Assembly (NCBI GenBank): GCA_050250815.1
Contig: JBFWNY010000002.1
Location: 124,001-188,000 of the forward strand
Length of the DNA stretch: 64,000 bases
Reading direction: 5' to 3'
DNA from: JAEUMD01 sp050250815
GTDB taxonomy: Bacteria; Pseudomonadota; Alphaproteobacteria; Rhizobiales; Hyphomicrobiaceae
The notes under the pieces were generated by a model. That model was not told the DNA's origin, did no database searches, and worked only from the letters and a program-made list of their open reading frames with translations. Positions 43,440 to 52,840 of the stretch are shown here, in pieces. The translations under genes were made by a program, and so were the position numbers. How positions within the stretch are numbered: the stretch's first letter is position 1; each line of letters opens with the position of its first letter.

Positions 43440-44408
43440 ATGGCCGGAAGAGCCAGGAAACAAAAATACCAAGCGGCATCGTTATTTGCGGGGTGTGGTG
43501 GACTTGATCTTGGTTTTCGCGGCGGCTTTACCTCACTCCGCAATCGCTACGCCGAAAACGCTTTTGAATTCACGTTCGCAAATGACATCGAACCGCACGC
43601 GACACTCACCTACGCAAACAACATCTCACCCGACATTGTCACCGGCGACATCCTTGAAATCCTGAAAAGCAATGCGCTCCCCGCTCGCGCCGACATCGTG
43701 CTCGGCGGCTTTCCCTGCCAGGACTTCTCCCATGCCGGCAAGCGCCTCGGTTTCGATGCGGCACGCGGCAATCTCTACAAGGCCATGGGCGACACCATCA
43801 AACGCCTGAGGCCCAGCCTCTTCATGGCAGAGAACGTCAAAGGGTTGCTCACGCTCGACGAAGGCGCGGCGATCGCCACCATCACCCGCGACTTCGAGCA
43901 CCTTGGCTATCACGTGCGATACCGCCTCTACAACACCGCCGGGTTCGGTGTACCGCAGCGCCGTGAGCGCGTCGTCATCATCGGCACACGCAAGGACGTG
44001 CTGCCGCCTTTCGAAATGCCTGAGCCGCATCTTGATGAGAGCGAATGGGTCACATTGCGGGCTGCCATCGGCGATCTGGCTGATCAGCCCGAGAGTTCGG
44101 TGCCCAACCACATCTGGTCGCGGGCGCGCCGCAATACCGGCCAGGGCAATACGACCGTTGATCCCGATCGCCCGGGCCCGACCATGCGCGCCGAGCATCA
44201 CGGCAACATCGAATATCATTGGTCGGCCCCGCGCCGTCTTTCCGCGCGCGAGGCGGCGCGCATCCAATCCTTTCCCGACGATTTCATCTTCTATCCCTCG
44301 ACGTCGGCCGCCTACCGCCAGATCGGTAACGCCGTGCCGCCCGTGTTCGCCTGGCACATCGCACGCGCCATTCAACGCTTTCTCGATCGGCACCTTTCGC
44401 GCGTATGA
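43440..44408 (+). CDS. DNA cytosine-C5 methyltransferase
   Basis: 322 residues. All main motifs are present: I SLFAGCGGLDLGF (14-26), IV GGFPCQDFS with catalytic C93, VI ENVKG, VIII QRRERVVIIG and X with ARIQSFPDDF...IGNAVPP. It protects DNA from the adjacent endonuclease. Its stop overlaps the endonuclease start by 4 bp. Recognition sequence unknown. Confidence 0.93.
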   Translation: MAGRARKQKYQAASLFAGCGGLDLGFRGGFTSLRNRYAENAFEFTFANDIEPHATLTYANNISPDIVTGDILEILKSNALPARADIVLGGFPCQDFSHAGKRLGFDAARGNLYKAMGDTIKRLRPSLFMAENVKGLLTLDEGAAIATITRDFEHLGYHVRYRLYNTAGFGVPQRRERVVIIGTRKDVLPPFEMPEPHLDESEWVTLRAAIGDLADQPESSVPNHIWSRARRNTGQGNTTVDPDRPGPTMRAEHHGNIEYHWSAPRRLSAREAARIQSFPDDFIFYPSTSAAYRQIGNAVPPVFAWHIARAIQRFLDRHLSRV

Positions 44409-45436
44409 TCTTTTCCGACCGCATCGGTGGCGACAGTGTCGCGTTCGAGCGCCTGTTGGAAAGATCTTCGGCGTCCTTGCGGAGTGCGCTTTCCGGTTCC
44501 TCCACACCCCCGGCCGCCGACGTTTTCGAACGCGCCGTCTGCACGCACATGCAGGAGGCCGCGTCGGACAGCGACTTCGCGGATACGATCCGGCAGACGA
44601 ACGACCATGCCTTTCCCGACATTGTCGCTCGCCGCTTCTTTGGTGTCGAGGTCAAGATGACCAAGCAGGACCACTGGCGCTCGACCGGCAACAGCGTGCG
44701 CGAGCACTCCCGCGTCGACGGCATCGAGCGCATCTACATGCTGTTCGGCAAGTTCGGTGGCGGCTTCGATGTGCGCACGCGGCTCTATCAGGAATGCCTG
44801 AGCGAGGTTGCCGTCACCCACTCGCCGCGCTATCTGATCGACATGACGCTGGCGCAAGGCCAGTCGATTTTCGACAAGATGGGTGTGGCCTACGATGAGC
44901 TGCGCACCGATCCGAAGCTCATCCCGCGCATCAAGAGCTATTACCGCAGTCAGTTGCGCGAAGGCCAGGAGCTGTGGTGGCTGCAGGACGAGCACGCCGT
45001 CTCGCCGATCATCCGCCCGTTCAACTCCCTGACCAGGCACGAGCAGCGCAGCCTCAAGATCGATAGCCTGATCCTGTTTCCCGAGATCCTCGGCAACACT
45101 TCCCCGAGCAAGTACGAGCGTGTCGCCGCCTATTGGATCGCCGAGCATGGTGTCGTGTCGGCAAGCCTGCGCGATGCCTTCACCGCCGGCGGCCGCAAGA
45201 CGGTTCCTGGACTCGGTGAACTCCGCCAGGTCGACGTGCTGCTCCTCGGCGTCGCCCGCGATCTCATCACACGCTTGAAGAATTTCGACGAGGAGGTGCT
45301 GATGCACTATTGGCGAGTGCCTACAGTTGACACCAACAGGGTTGAGCAGTGGATTGCATTGACGGAGCCTGCGGCCGATACTCGCCTGTTTCGTGAGATA
45401 CTCTTGGGAGAATACGTCGCCGGATACCGGGCCTGA
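44405..45436 (+). CDS. Type II restriction endonuclease (PD-(D/E)xK)
   Basis: 343 residues. HAFPDIVARRFFGVEVKMTK carries P71-D72 and E82-V-K84, the PD-(D/E)xK nuclease core. The remainder has no recognisable domain. Translational coupling to the cytosine methyltransferase identifies the pair as a type II R-M system. No obvious controller gene is nearby. Confidence 0.85.
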   Translation: MIFSDRIGGDSVAFERLLERSSASLRSALSGSSTPPAADVFERAVCTHMQEAASDSDFADTIRQTNDHAFPDIVARRFFGVEVKMTKQDHWRSTGNSVREHSRVDGIERIYMLFGKFGGGFDVRTRLYQECLSEVAVTHSPRYLIDMTLAQGQSIFDKMGVAYDELRTDPKLIPRIKSYYRSQLREGQELWWLQDEHAVSPIIRPFNSLTRHEQRSLKIDSLILFPEILGNTSPSKYERVAAYWIAEHGVVSASLRDAFTAGGRKTVPGLGELRQVDVLLLGVARDLITRLKNFDEEVLMHYWRVPTVDTNRVEQWIALTEPAADTRLFREILLGEYVAGYRA

Positions 45437-45563
45437 GCGCTGTCTTCGGAGAATCAGGTGGTGCTGATGGCGGCTCACTACAGCTGGAAGACTCGATGGC
45501 GGAGCTGGTTACATTGAGTGCCGGCAACAACCAAGCGCACTGCTAGACGTGGTGAACACACCG

Positions 45564-46088
45564 CTACGATACTTGCAGTCGATTTTTCAAACCGAGATCG
45601 TCAGCGATGATTCTGTGGATTGCGCATGCAGATGATGCAGGATCTCTCAGATTTCCGTGAAGAGCCTGAATGTCTCCGACAAAACCACACGGCTTTTGGT
45701 CCTGAAGCTTAAGGGAAATAACAGGTACATTTCGACCGAGGGCAAAACCTATCTCCTGCGTTGTCCAAACGCTTTCATAGAAATCATCAGTGATAAAGGC
45801 CAATGCCACTTCCATGGTTTCCAAGCCCTCAACAATCGCCCTTTGCCACTGACTCATCGCCTCAATAGAATAGTGAGCCACGAAAGAAGATATTCCGAAG
45901 GGCTTCAAGGATTGGGCCAATTCAGTTGCCTGGCCTCTGTACTCATCTCTATGGCTGATAAACAATCTCAATTGGCCCGGCGCCCATATGGACAGCTTAT
46001 TCGGATCTATTCTGGGGCGTTTTGGCGAAAACGCGATATCGGGCTTGCTGTGAAGATGAAGATTCTCAACGTTTGATATCTTCACCAT
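45564..46088 (-). CDS. TIR-domain protein
   Basis: 174 residues. After a 36-residue leader comes a TIR fold: LRLFISHRDEYRGQATELAQSL (40-61), FGISSFVAHYSI, WQRAIVEGLETMEVALAFITDDFYES (81-106) and WTTQEIGFALG. Glu112 in the last helix corresponds to the usual catalytic Glu of NAD-cleaving TIRs. GGGAG lies 7 nt upstream of the ATG. It lies 12 bp downstream of a two-helix membrane protein gene and next to an R-M system, which suggests an antiphage module. Confidence 0.85.
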   Translation of the reverse strand: MVKISNVENLHLHSKPDIAFSPKRPRIDPNKLSIWAPGQLRLFISHRDEYRGQATELAQSLKPFGISSFVAHYSIEAMSQWQRAIVEGLETMEVALAFITDDFYESVWTTQEIGFALGRNVPVISLKLQDQKPCGFVGDIQALHGNLRDPASSACAIHRIIADDLGLKNRLQVS

Positions 46089-46100
46089 GTAATGCTCCCG

Positions 46101-46685
46101 TCAATCCTCTTGCGCATCAGAGCTGGTCTCATTTATTACAGCGGTCTCTACATTGCCAACCGTGACACCCTCGGCTTCAATTGTTACTGCGCCAATGCTG
46201 TCCTTGTTCATAACCTCGACAATAGCATCTCTCGCCGCTCTTATCCTGTCCTCTACCGTTGATTTGAATATGTACGGCTTATTTCTTCCGGTCATTACTA
46301 TCTCTAAATTGTAGAACACTTCCTTTCTCTTTTCCGGAACGGTTCTGGTGATCGATTCGGAGGTGCGATGCTTATTAACAAGCCACGCAATCGTAACCGC
46401 TGCGCCACAAGCTGCCAGGAGGTTCAATGGAGTGAAGATAGAATTTATATACAGAATTATTCCAAGCAGCATCAATAATGCCGCAAGCCCAATTAATCCT
46501 TTTCTGTCGGATATCCTGAAGCGTTCCTGCAAAACCTCTTCGCGTTCGGGAGCGACTAGTTCCCCGCCAGTCGTATAAAACCGAATGGCGCTGATTTGAG
46601 AGATCTGAAGATGCGTGTGCCCCTTGTATATGAACAGCTTCGAATTGACGATGAAATTACTGTTCCTCGCGGGCATTTTGGACAT
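46101..46685 (-). CDS. Two-helix membrane protein (DUF6232-like), partner of the TIR gene
   Basis: 194 residues. The N-terminal beta-rich region (SNFIVNSKLFIYKGHTHLQISQISAIRFY) is followed by two transmembrane helices (about residues 64-103: IGLAALLMLLGIILYI, NLLAACGAAVTIAWLV) and a cytoplasmic domain (VFYNLEIVMTGRNKPYIFKS...RAARDAIVEVMN). The layout resembles DUF6232. ATG at 46685 is taken; a TTG at 46712 is in frame. AT-rich codon use differs from flanking genes, suggesting recent arrival with the TIR gene. Confidence 0.7.
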   Translation of the reverse strand: MSKMPARNSNFIVNSKLFIYKGHTHLQISQISAIRFYTTGGELVAPEREEVLQERFRISDRKGLIGLAALLMLLGIILYINSIFTPLNLLAACGAAVTIAWLVNKHRTSESITRTVPEKRKEVFYNLEIVMTGRNKPYIFKSTVEDRIRAARDAIVEVMNKDSIGAVTIEAEGVTVGNVETAVINETSSDAQED

Positions 46686-47176
46686 TACCCTAGTTGCATT
46701 CTTGTGGGGCAAGCTCGACGCACTATGAATTGTCCTTCTGTTGCGTTGGCGAGTTGACGTAGTCGGGCAACGAATTGGCTAACGGCCTAGACGTTTCCAA
46801 CTTCGGTTGGCTCACGTTCCGGTTGGCAACACAACAATAGTAGGAGCATACGATCGTCGTCGAAATAGTGGCGCCGCCTGATGGAAGCGTTCACCACACA
46901 ACGGTGCGTTTGCAACAGATATAATTATCGCGACAATGTCACTTCTGTCACGCAGGCAGACGATCTCGTTGGCATCTTGCGCTAATATCAGTTCTCCGGC
47001 CCAGGGTCATGTGCAGGCATTTGCGACATTGCTGTCATTAACGCTCTGCCCCCAATCGCGACCGTAGGCGGGACGAAATGTGAACGTTGATTGAGGCCCT
47101 GACCCGTACGTCGCTTCCCATTGTTGGTCGCAGCTCTCCCAAAGCGCGGCAGGTGCGGCCAAGGCAGCCGCATATC
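46686..47176. other. Intergenic region, no gene seen
   Basis: About 490 bases between the TIR operon start and the AlpA terminator. A TATAAT at 46920-46925 lacks a good -35. No gene recognised. Confidence 0.35.
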
Positions 47177-47211
47177 AAAAGACCGCCCCACGTGATCCGC
47201 AGAGCGGTCTT
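47177..47211 (-). terminator. Terminator of the AlpA gene
   Basis: AAGACCGC (47179-47186) pairs with GCGGTCTT (47204-47211). On the minus strand the hairpin is followed by TT, 38 bp after the AlpA stop. Confidence 0.55.
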
Positions 47212-47248
47212 CTGTCTCCGGCAAGAGGAGTGTCCGTCCTCGCAAAGT

Positions 47249-47449
47249 CTAACGAACCGCGTCACGCTTGGCCAAGCGCTCCTCGATCCAGTCCTCGACC
47301 TCCGACAAGAGCCACGCCACCCGGTTCTGACCTAGCCGCAGCCGTTTCGGGAATTGGCCGGCCTTCTCCAGGCGCGCGATATGTTGGGTCGAGTACTTCA
47401 CGAGTTCCTTCAGCTCCTTCTTGCAGATAAGCTGTTTTGGATGAGACAT
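47249..47449 (-). CDS. AlpA-family excisionase/regulator
   Basis: 66 residues. KKELKELVKYSTQHIARLEKAGQFPKRLRLGQNRVAWLLSEVEDWIEERL is a full AlpA (MerR-like winged HTH) domain; such proteins regulate or act as directionality factors for P4-type integrases. AGGAG lies 7 nt before the ATG. It suggests that an integrase once accompanied this region; a P4-type integrase remnant lies at 57.4 kb. Confidence 0.88.
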   Translation of the reverse strand: MSHPKQLICKKELKELVKYSTQHIARLEKAGQFPKRLRLGQNRVAWLLSEVEDWIEERLAKRDAVR

Positions 47450-47856
47450 CGGATTCTCCTGATGTTGAGGAGCATCGCGATGCCCCAGAGCCTCGGCGCC
47501 ATACCGAGCCCAATGGGCAGTTTCGAATCTACGCCGAAATCCGTTGCCGGACAAGATTCTCATGGCTGCTCATAGCGCAACATTTTGCGCGTTGGCGCGT
47601 CGTCGGGGCGCGCTGATGCGCATCAGGTGATCGCCTCGCCCCGCATCGCGGCGCCGGACATCGAGCGAACGGGGTCGAAATCGCGATCCGCTCCCCTGCC
47701 TTCACTCCTGGGAATGGCCCTGGCTTTCAGATTGCCAGGGGCGAAGCCAGGGGTGAATGTGCGCAACTCACTGACGTTTTGCGATTTTTGCCGAGCGTCT
47801 GCGATCCGCTTTCCTCTCCGACTTGACCCTCTTCATGGGTCAATATGTGACCCGCA
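47450..47856. other. Intergenic region with TGACCC/GGGTCA half-sites
   Basis: 407 bases without a credible gene. TTGACCC (47823-47829), GGGTCAA (47837-47843) and TGACCC (47848-47853) form two overlapping inverted repeats just after the J-domain gene; possible terminator or operator. Confidence 0.35.
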
Positions 47857-49071
47857 CTATTTCTTCTTGAGCAGCAAGTCCTTGGCGGCGTTGAGCTGCT
47901 TGGACTTCAGTTCGTGCAGCTTCCTCTCGGTGTCGTTCTTTGCCTTGTCGGGGTGCCAGGCCTGGATCATCGCTTTGTAGATCTTGTCGATCATCTCGGG
48001 CGGCGTGTCCGGCGTCACGTTGAGGAGCTTGCAGGCTTCCGCGACCGTAGTCGGCAATTCATCCTCATCCGGCTTCGGTTCCTCGGACTTGGTCTCGTGC
48101 CGTTCTTCTTGCTGGCGTTGCGAAGCCTGCTCCTCCTCGTGCGCGTAGGATCGCGCGCGCTCCGAACTCTCCGATGATGACCTGAATCCATCCTCGCGGA
48201 ATCCGTCGTCCCGGAAGCTCGCGCCGTAATCCGCGCGGTCGCCTCCCATCTGGGCTCGGGCGGAAGCCACGTCTTCGCGCAGCGCCTCCCGGTTCTTTCG
48301 CTGCACGTAGTAGAACGTTCCGGCGGCCGCGAGCATGGCGACGAGGATTGTGCCAAGCCACGAGCCGCCGCTCCCCTGCTGCCCCGCCTGCGGCATTGGC
48401 CCCGACATGCCCTGAGGTTGGCCGACAGCCGGCCTCGTCGCCGCCGCTGCGGGCGTTGCCGCCACCTTCACGATCCGCGCGCCACGCGGCAGCGGTGCGT
48501 GATTTTCAGGGTAGGATGCCCATACCGGCTCATCGCGTGTTTCGAACTGCGCACGCCAGCACTCCTCCACCATCTCGGTGACCCAACGCTTCTGCGCCAG
48601 CATGTCGATCTCGCAGGCCATCGGCATGCGCTGATTGCGGCAGGTCTCGCGGATTTCATCATCGGGCGGTGGCCGTTGCACCTGTTTGGGCACCTGCTCG
48701 CAGCCCGCATCTTTGATCTTTACGGATTTGCGCTCGGTGCGTTCGAGCCGCATCAGCGTGTTGCCCTCGCGCTTGTAGCGGTCGGAGCGCTCCGCAGCGA
48801 TGAAGAGGTCGATGCCGTCGCGTTCGCCACCGTCGCAGCGCACGCGGTAGTCGTAGACGCTCTGCCCGAGTGCCTGGCGGCTGTCGCCGTCCCAGCCGAC
48901 GATCTTCAGCCGCTGTGTCGTGTTGAGCAGGGTGCCCTCACAGCCGCGGTTGGTTTCCAGCGCCATGTCGGCCCTGGCCGCGCTCGCCAGTGCGCACATC
49001 GCGGCGATCCAAAAAAGCGATATCGGTGCTCGGGATTTAAGCGCAATCCGCCCGCAGCTGTTCCTCTTCAT
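47857..49071 (-). CDS. Membrane-anchored J-domain protein
   Basis: 404 residues. N-terminal signal peptide (ISLFWIAAMCALASAARA), a cysteine-containing periplasmic part of about 190 residues, a Gly/Pro-rich linker, one transmembrane helix (about 238-255: SWLGTILVAMLAAAGTFYYV), then a charged linker and a C-terminal J-domain with HPD at 373-375. The J-domain would recruit DnaK on the cytoplasmic side. It lies head-to-head with conjugation genes, with start codons overlapping. It could assist secretion or pilus assembly. Confidence 0.78.
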   Translation of the reverse strand: MKRNSCGRIALKSRAPISLFWIAAMCALASAARADMALETNRGCEGTLLNTTQRLKIVGWDGDSRQALGQSVYDYRVRCDGGERDGIDLFIAAERSDRYKREGNTLMRLERTERKSVKIKDAGCEQVPKQVQRPPPDDEIRETCRNQRMPMACEIDMLAQKRWVTEMVEECWRAQFETRDEPVWASYPENHAPLPRGARIVKVAATPAAAATRPAVGQPQGMSGPMPQAGQQGSGGSWLGTILVAMLAAAGTFYYVQRKNREALREDVASARAQMGGDRADYGASFRDDGFREDGFRSSSESSERARSYAHEEEQASQRQQEERHETKSEEPKPDEDELPTTVAEACKLLNVTPDTPPEMIDKIYKAMIQAWHPDKAKNDTERKLHELKSKQLNAAKDLLLKKK

Positions 49072-49135
49072 GGTGTCCCTCGCCGCCGCTTGCGTTTATT
49101 ATCAGCCAACGCAAGGTTACACCGATGGTGCACGC

Positions 49136-49675
49136 ATGGGCACGCGGCATTTCCGTCTGATCTTCAAGCGCAGCCAGTCCGAGACGTCGCCGCCGACGTT
49201 CTCGCTGCTGGTGGCGGCCGACATGTCGCCGGCCTTCGTCACGGCCGCCCGCCACTACGGCCGCTGGAACGACATCGTCTATGCCGACCCCAAGCTCAAG
49301 GAGGCGCGCGACCTGCGCGCGGCCGAAGACGAAGCGCGCGCCAGGCAGCGCAAACGCGCCGGATCACGCCTGATCACGATGCTTGATCGCCCCATGATCG
49401 GCTCGGCGTGGCTCACATACGAGATCACCCGGATTATCTGGCTGGGGCCTGTCAAGCTGGCGTGGTGGATCTGGTGCGCGGTGCGCACGCAGCGATCTCA
49501 GATCCTGCGACTACGCGAGCTTGAAACCGGCAAGGTGATCGCGGCCAATACGCTGACCGAGATCAAGGCGGCCGAGGAGGACATCATCCGCTCCACAGGC
49601 GAGATCGAAGCCTATCTCAACGAGGCCGCCGCCTACGAGGGCCGCGCCTTCGAGCCCGAGCGCACGAGGACATGA
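49136..49675 (+). CDS. Conjugation-associated hypothetical protein
   Basis: 179 residues. Begins FRLIFKRSQSETSPPTFSLLVAADMSPAF, has a basic helix (ARARQRKRAGSRLITMLDRP), one hydrophobic segment with many tryptophans (RIIWLGPVKLAWWIWCAV, about 97-114) and a helical acidic end. An in-frame ATG at 49070 would add 22 residues. Its stop overlaps the ATG of the next ATPase gene by 4 bp, so it is probably a partner of that ATPase in DNA transfer. No family recognised. Confidence 0.65.
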   Translation: MGTRHFRLIFKRSQSETSPPTFSLLVAADMSPAFVTAARHYGRWNDIVYADPKLKEARDLRAAEDEARARQRKRAGSRLITMLDRPMIGSAWLTYEITRIIWLGPVKLAWWIWCAVRTQRSQILRLRELETGKVIAANTLTEIKAAEEDIIRSTGEIEAYLNEAAAYEGRAFEPERTRT

Positions 49676-51852
49676 TGGCGGGGCGGCTCTTCATAGATTT
49701 GTTGCTTGATCGTCTGATGAGCGGTGGCGTGCCGGCACCGAAGGGCGTGCGCATGGCGGGCTACAGCGGCGATGCAGACCGTGGCGAATTGAAGGGCCTC
49801 ATTGATCACCATGCGCACACATGGGCGAGGTTCCGCTATGCCGGCCATGATGCGCAGATGCGATTGGCCGAGCGTATCGCAAGAGAAGCGTTGCGCCGCT
49901 CTGGTCATCCCGCCGCCGCCGTGATCGCAGGCGACTTGGCGAAATCCGCTCTCGCGCTGCTGCAGGCCGAACCCGCGTTCCATGCGTTTTCCTTAGGCGC
50001 CAAGATCGACGATCTTTCGCCCGTCATGGTCGCGCAGTTCATCGATGACCTGTCGCATCGCATGCGCGTGATCACTGACGAGGAGACGCTGGGTGCTGCG
50101 ATCGGCTTCGTCGAGGATCTGCTGGCCGGCGTGCTGGAGGCCCTGCCGTCCGACCTGCTCACCGTTTCTCCCAACGCGCATGCGCCGGTCCATGCCGATC
50201 TGCTGGAGCTGGCCGCCAAGCCGCACCGGCTGATGACCAATGCGCTGGCCCACGTCCTCGCCAATGATGCCATCCAGCAGCGCGGCCTCTTTGCCGATCT
50301 CTCGCGCCAGCTCTATCGCAATCTGCTGAAGGCCTCCGGTGTCGCCGTCGATCCCGAACGACCGTTGCTCTCTCACGACCTGAAGAATGCGATCCTGCCC
50401 CGCGACCGTCCGCGCGAACTCGCCTCCGAGCTGGCGGATGAGTATTTCGCAAGGACGCCGCTGCGTTCCCTGCTTGCGGCTTCCGTCCCCTTCGCGATTC
50501 CCGAGGAGGTGCGCTTCGAGCACACGCACATTCTGGCCGGCACCGGTCACGGCAAGACGCAGGCCTTGCAGCACTTCATCGCCGCTGATCTTCTCCGCCC
50601 GGCGACGCAAGTCCCCTCGATGGTCATCATCGACAGTCAGGGCGACATGATCCGGAAATTGAGCCACCTCAAGATCTTCGATCCGACCGTACCCGGTTCG
50701 CTCGCCGACCGACTGTTGATCGTCGATCCCTCCGACGTTGCCTTCGCGCCCGCCCTCAATCTCTTCGATGTGCAATCCAGCCGCGCCGGCCAGTATGACC
50801 AGAAGGAGCGCGAGCAGGTTCAGGCCGGCGTCATCGAGATCTACGACTACATCTTCGCCGGCCTGCTTGGTGCTGAACTTAGTCAGAAGCAGAGCGTCGT
50901 GTTCCGCTTTCTCGCCGAACTGATGCTGGCGATCCCCGGCGCCACCGTTCACACGCTGCGCGAGGCGCTGGAGGATGCCAACCCCGACATGTCGGCGGTG
51001 GCCAGGCTCTCGCCCACCTCGCGCGCCTTTTTCGAGAAGCAGTTCTTCTCCACCTCCTACAAGGCGACCCGCGAGCAGATCCTGCGCCGCCTTTATGGCC
51101 TGCTGCAGAACCCCTCATTCGAGCGCATGTTCGCACACAAGCGCAATCGCCTCGATCTGTTTAAGGTGCTGAATGCCGGTGGCATCGTGCTCGTCAACAC
51201 CGCAAAGGATTTCCTCAAATCCGATGGCTCGTCCATGTTCGGCCGCTACATCATCGCGCTGACGCTGAAAGCCGTGTTTGAGCGCGCGGCCATCGATGAG
51301 AAAGAGCGCCGCCACACCTTCCTGTGGATCGACGAGGCTGCGGAGTATTTCGACGACAACATCGAGGACCTGTTGACGCAGGCGCGCAAGTACAAGCTCG
51401 GCGTCGTGATGGCACACCAGAACCTGAACCAGCTCAATGCCAATCTCAAGGCGAGCCTGATGAGCAATGCTGCAACGCGCCTGTTCGGTGGCTCGGCCGC
51501 CGATGCGCGCGTGTTGGCACCCGAGATGCGTTCCAATCCCGACTTCCTGATCGAGATGTCCAAGCTCAAGGACGAGACCCAGTTCGCCGCCTACGTGCGC
51601 AACCTGACGCCGCGCGCGATCCGTCTCACCGTGCCGTTCGGGACGGTGGAGGGTATGGAGGAAATGACGGAGAAGAGCTTCGAAATCCTGCGCGAAGCCA
51701 GCCGTCGTCGCGTGTCGGCGGCTTATGGGCAGGCGGATGCAAGTGCTGGCGGGAGCGACAAGGACACTCCGCCTCCTGGCGCCGCCGGCTCTGCAAACGA
51801 CGACAACCAGCCAGCCTCCCCCGACGACAGCCACTTCGAGCCGTATGAGTAA
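49672..51852 (+). CDS. Conjugative DNA-transfer ATPase (TraD/VirD4-like)
   Basis: 726 residues. An alpha-helical N-terminal domain of about 260 residues, then Walker A GTGHGKT (290-296), Walker B TFLWIDEAAEYF (D554, E555) and the coupling-protein block GVVMAHQNLNQLNANLKASLMSNAATRLFGG. The C-terminus is low complexity. It is a second hexameric DNA pump in this region, about 9 kb from the shorter one, and is coupled to the preceding gene. Confidence 0.85.
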   Translation: MMAGRLFIDLLLDRLMSGGVPAPKGVRMAGYSGDADRGELKGLIDHHAHTWARFRYAGHDAQMRLAERIAREALRRSGHPAAAVIAGDLAKSALALLQAEPAFHAFSLGAKIDDLSPVMVAQFIDDLSHRMRVITDEETLGAAIGFVEDLLAGVLEALPSDLLTVSPNAHAPVHADLLELAAKPHRLMTNALAHVLANDAIQQRGLFADLSRQLYRNLLKASGVAVDPERPLLSHDLKNAILPRDRPRELASELADEYFARTPLRSLLAASVPFAIPEEVRFEHTHILAGTGHGKTQALQHFIAADLLRPATQVPSMVIIDSQGDMIRKLSHLKIFDPTVPGSLADRLLIVDPSDVAFAPALNLFDVQSSRAGQYDQKEREQVQAGVIEIYDYIFAGLLGAELSQKQSVVFRFLAELMLAIPGATVHTLREALEDANPDMSAVARLSPTSRAFFEKQFFSTSYKATREQILRRLYGLLQNPSFERMFAHKRNRLDLFKVLNAGGIVLVNTAKDFLKSDGSSMFGRYIIALTLKAVFERAAIDEKERRHTFLWIDEAAEYFDDNIEDLLTQARKYKLGVVMAHQNLNQLNANLKASLMSNAATRLFGGSAADARVLAPEMRSNPDFLIEMSKLKDETQFAAYVRNLTPRAIRLTVPFGTVEGMEEMTEKSFEILREASRRRVSAAYGQADASAGGSDKDTPPPGAAGSANDDNQPASPDDSHFEPYE

Positions 51853-52018
51853 TGGGCCGCCAACCATGTCCGCAGCACCTCAAGTCTCTGCCACAGGCCG
51901 ACTTTCCCCCCTAGGCCAACAGCGTACATCAAAGCAACCTGGAATTGGAATTGCGCTTGCCCGGTGGGCAGCGTATTTGGCGAGTGCACACCTTTGGTCT
52001 GTTTGTAGAGGAAGAACG

Positions 52019-52396
52019 ATGGACTTGAAGAAGGGCTTCCTGATTTTGGCCTTTGCTATGGTTTCGGTGATCGCGCTTCTTTACGGCATCGATCCTCGGT
52101 GGTTCGTCAGAACCTTCTTCAATGTCGCAGACCTGAGCGTAGACTTCGCGCACATCCTGAGAGCTGTGATGTGTCTCTATCTTGCACTGGGTGCGTTCTG
52201 GCTCTTCTGCGCCTTAGCGGATTTTCACAAGAACACGGCAATCTTGACGACGATTGTGTTTGCGGGTGGACTTGTCGTCGGACGGCTGCTGAGCTTTGCC
52301 GTCGATGGTTTCCCTTCCCCTCTATTGATTTTCTACGCCGTATTGGAAAGCGCAGTCATTCCCCTGGCGTGGTGGATCTACAAATGGCCAAACTGA
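52019..52396 (+). CDS. DUF4345-like membrane protein
   Basis: 125 residues with four hydrophobic segments (about 5-23, 44-66, 72-90, 97-121). The pattern ILRAVMCLYLALGAFWLFCALADFHKNTAILTTIVFAGGLVVGRLLSFAVDG is typical of DUF4345. GAGGAAG lies just before the ATG. Role unknown. Confidence 0.8.
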   Translation: MDLKKGFLILAFAMVSVIALLYGIDPRWFVRTFFNVADLSVDFAHILRAVMCLYLALGAFWLFCALADFHKNTAILTTIVFAGGLVVGRLLSFAVDGFPSPLLIFYAVLESAVIPLAWWIYKWPN

Positions 52397-52412
52397 TTAG
52401 ATGTCCGCTCCG

Positions 52413-52640
52413 GGTCTTGGTCGTGTGAAAACGCGCTTCCGCCGTTCCCCATGATCGCCGTTCGCATGGATCTTGGCACAACCGGCCACCTGGGCATCTG
52501 TGGGCGTGCTCGACGGCATCTACTGGGCGCATATCGCGCTGCTGGCGCCGAGTGGACTGTATCAGGCCCTAATCGCCTGCATCAGCGGCCCGACGCCAAT
52601 GATGTTCATCACCCGGGTCAGATTGTAGGCGATCTGTGTT
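52413..52640 (-). mobile_element. Remnant of an IS1182-like element
   Basis: gggtcttggtcgtgtgaaaacgcg at 52413 matches the outer end of the IS at 60190, and 52571-52640 (cgacgccaatgatgttcatcac...gtcagattgtaggcga) matches the 3' end of its transposase at about 60390-60426. Only the transposase tail survives. Nothing else is recognised in 52641-52840. Confidence 0.7.
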
Positions 52641-52840
52641 TGGCGACGGTCGCGGTGATCCGACAGCCTCCATCGTGAGCCCGACGTGATGGGACATCCC
52701 TGAAATTTTCGTGGCAGGAAAGACACGCAACGAGCACCAACGGCTTTAGGACGTAATCTTGCGTATTGCTCAGTTCTGATTCCACTCCCACGATCTCGGC
52801 ATGCGTTGAATCCCGCTTTTTTCGGAGGGACCCTTCTTCC

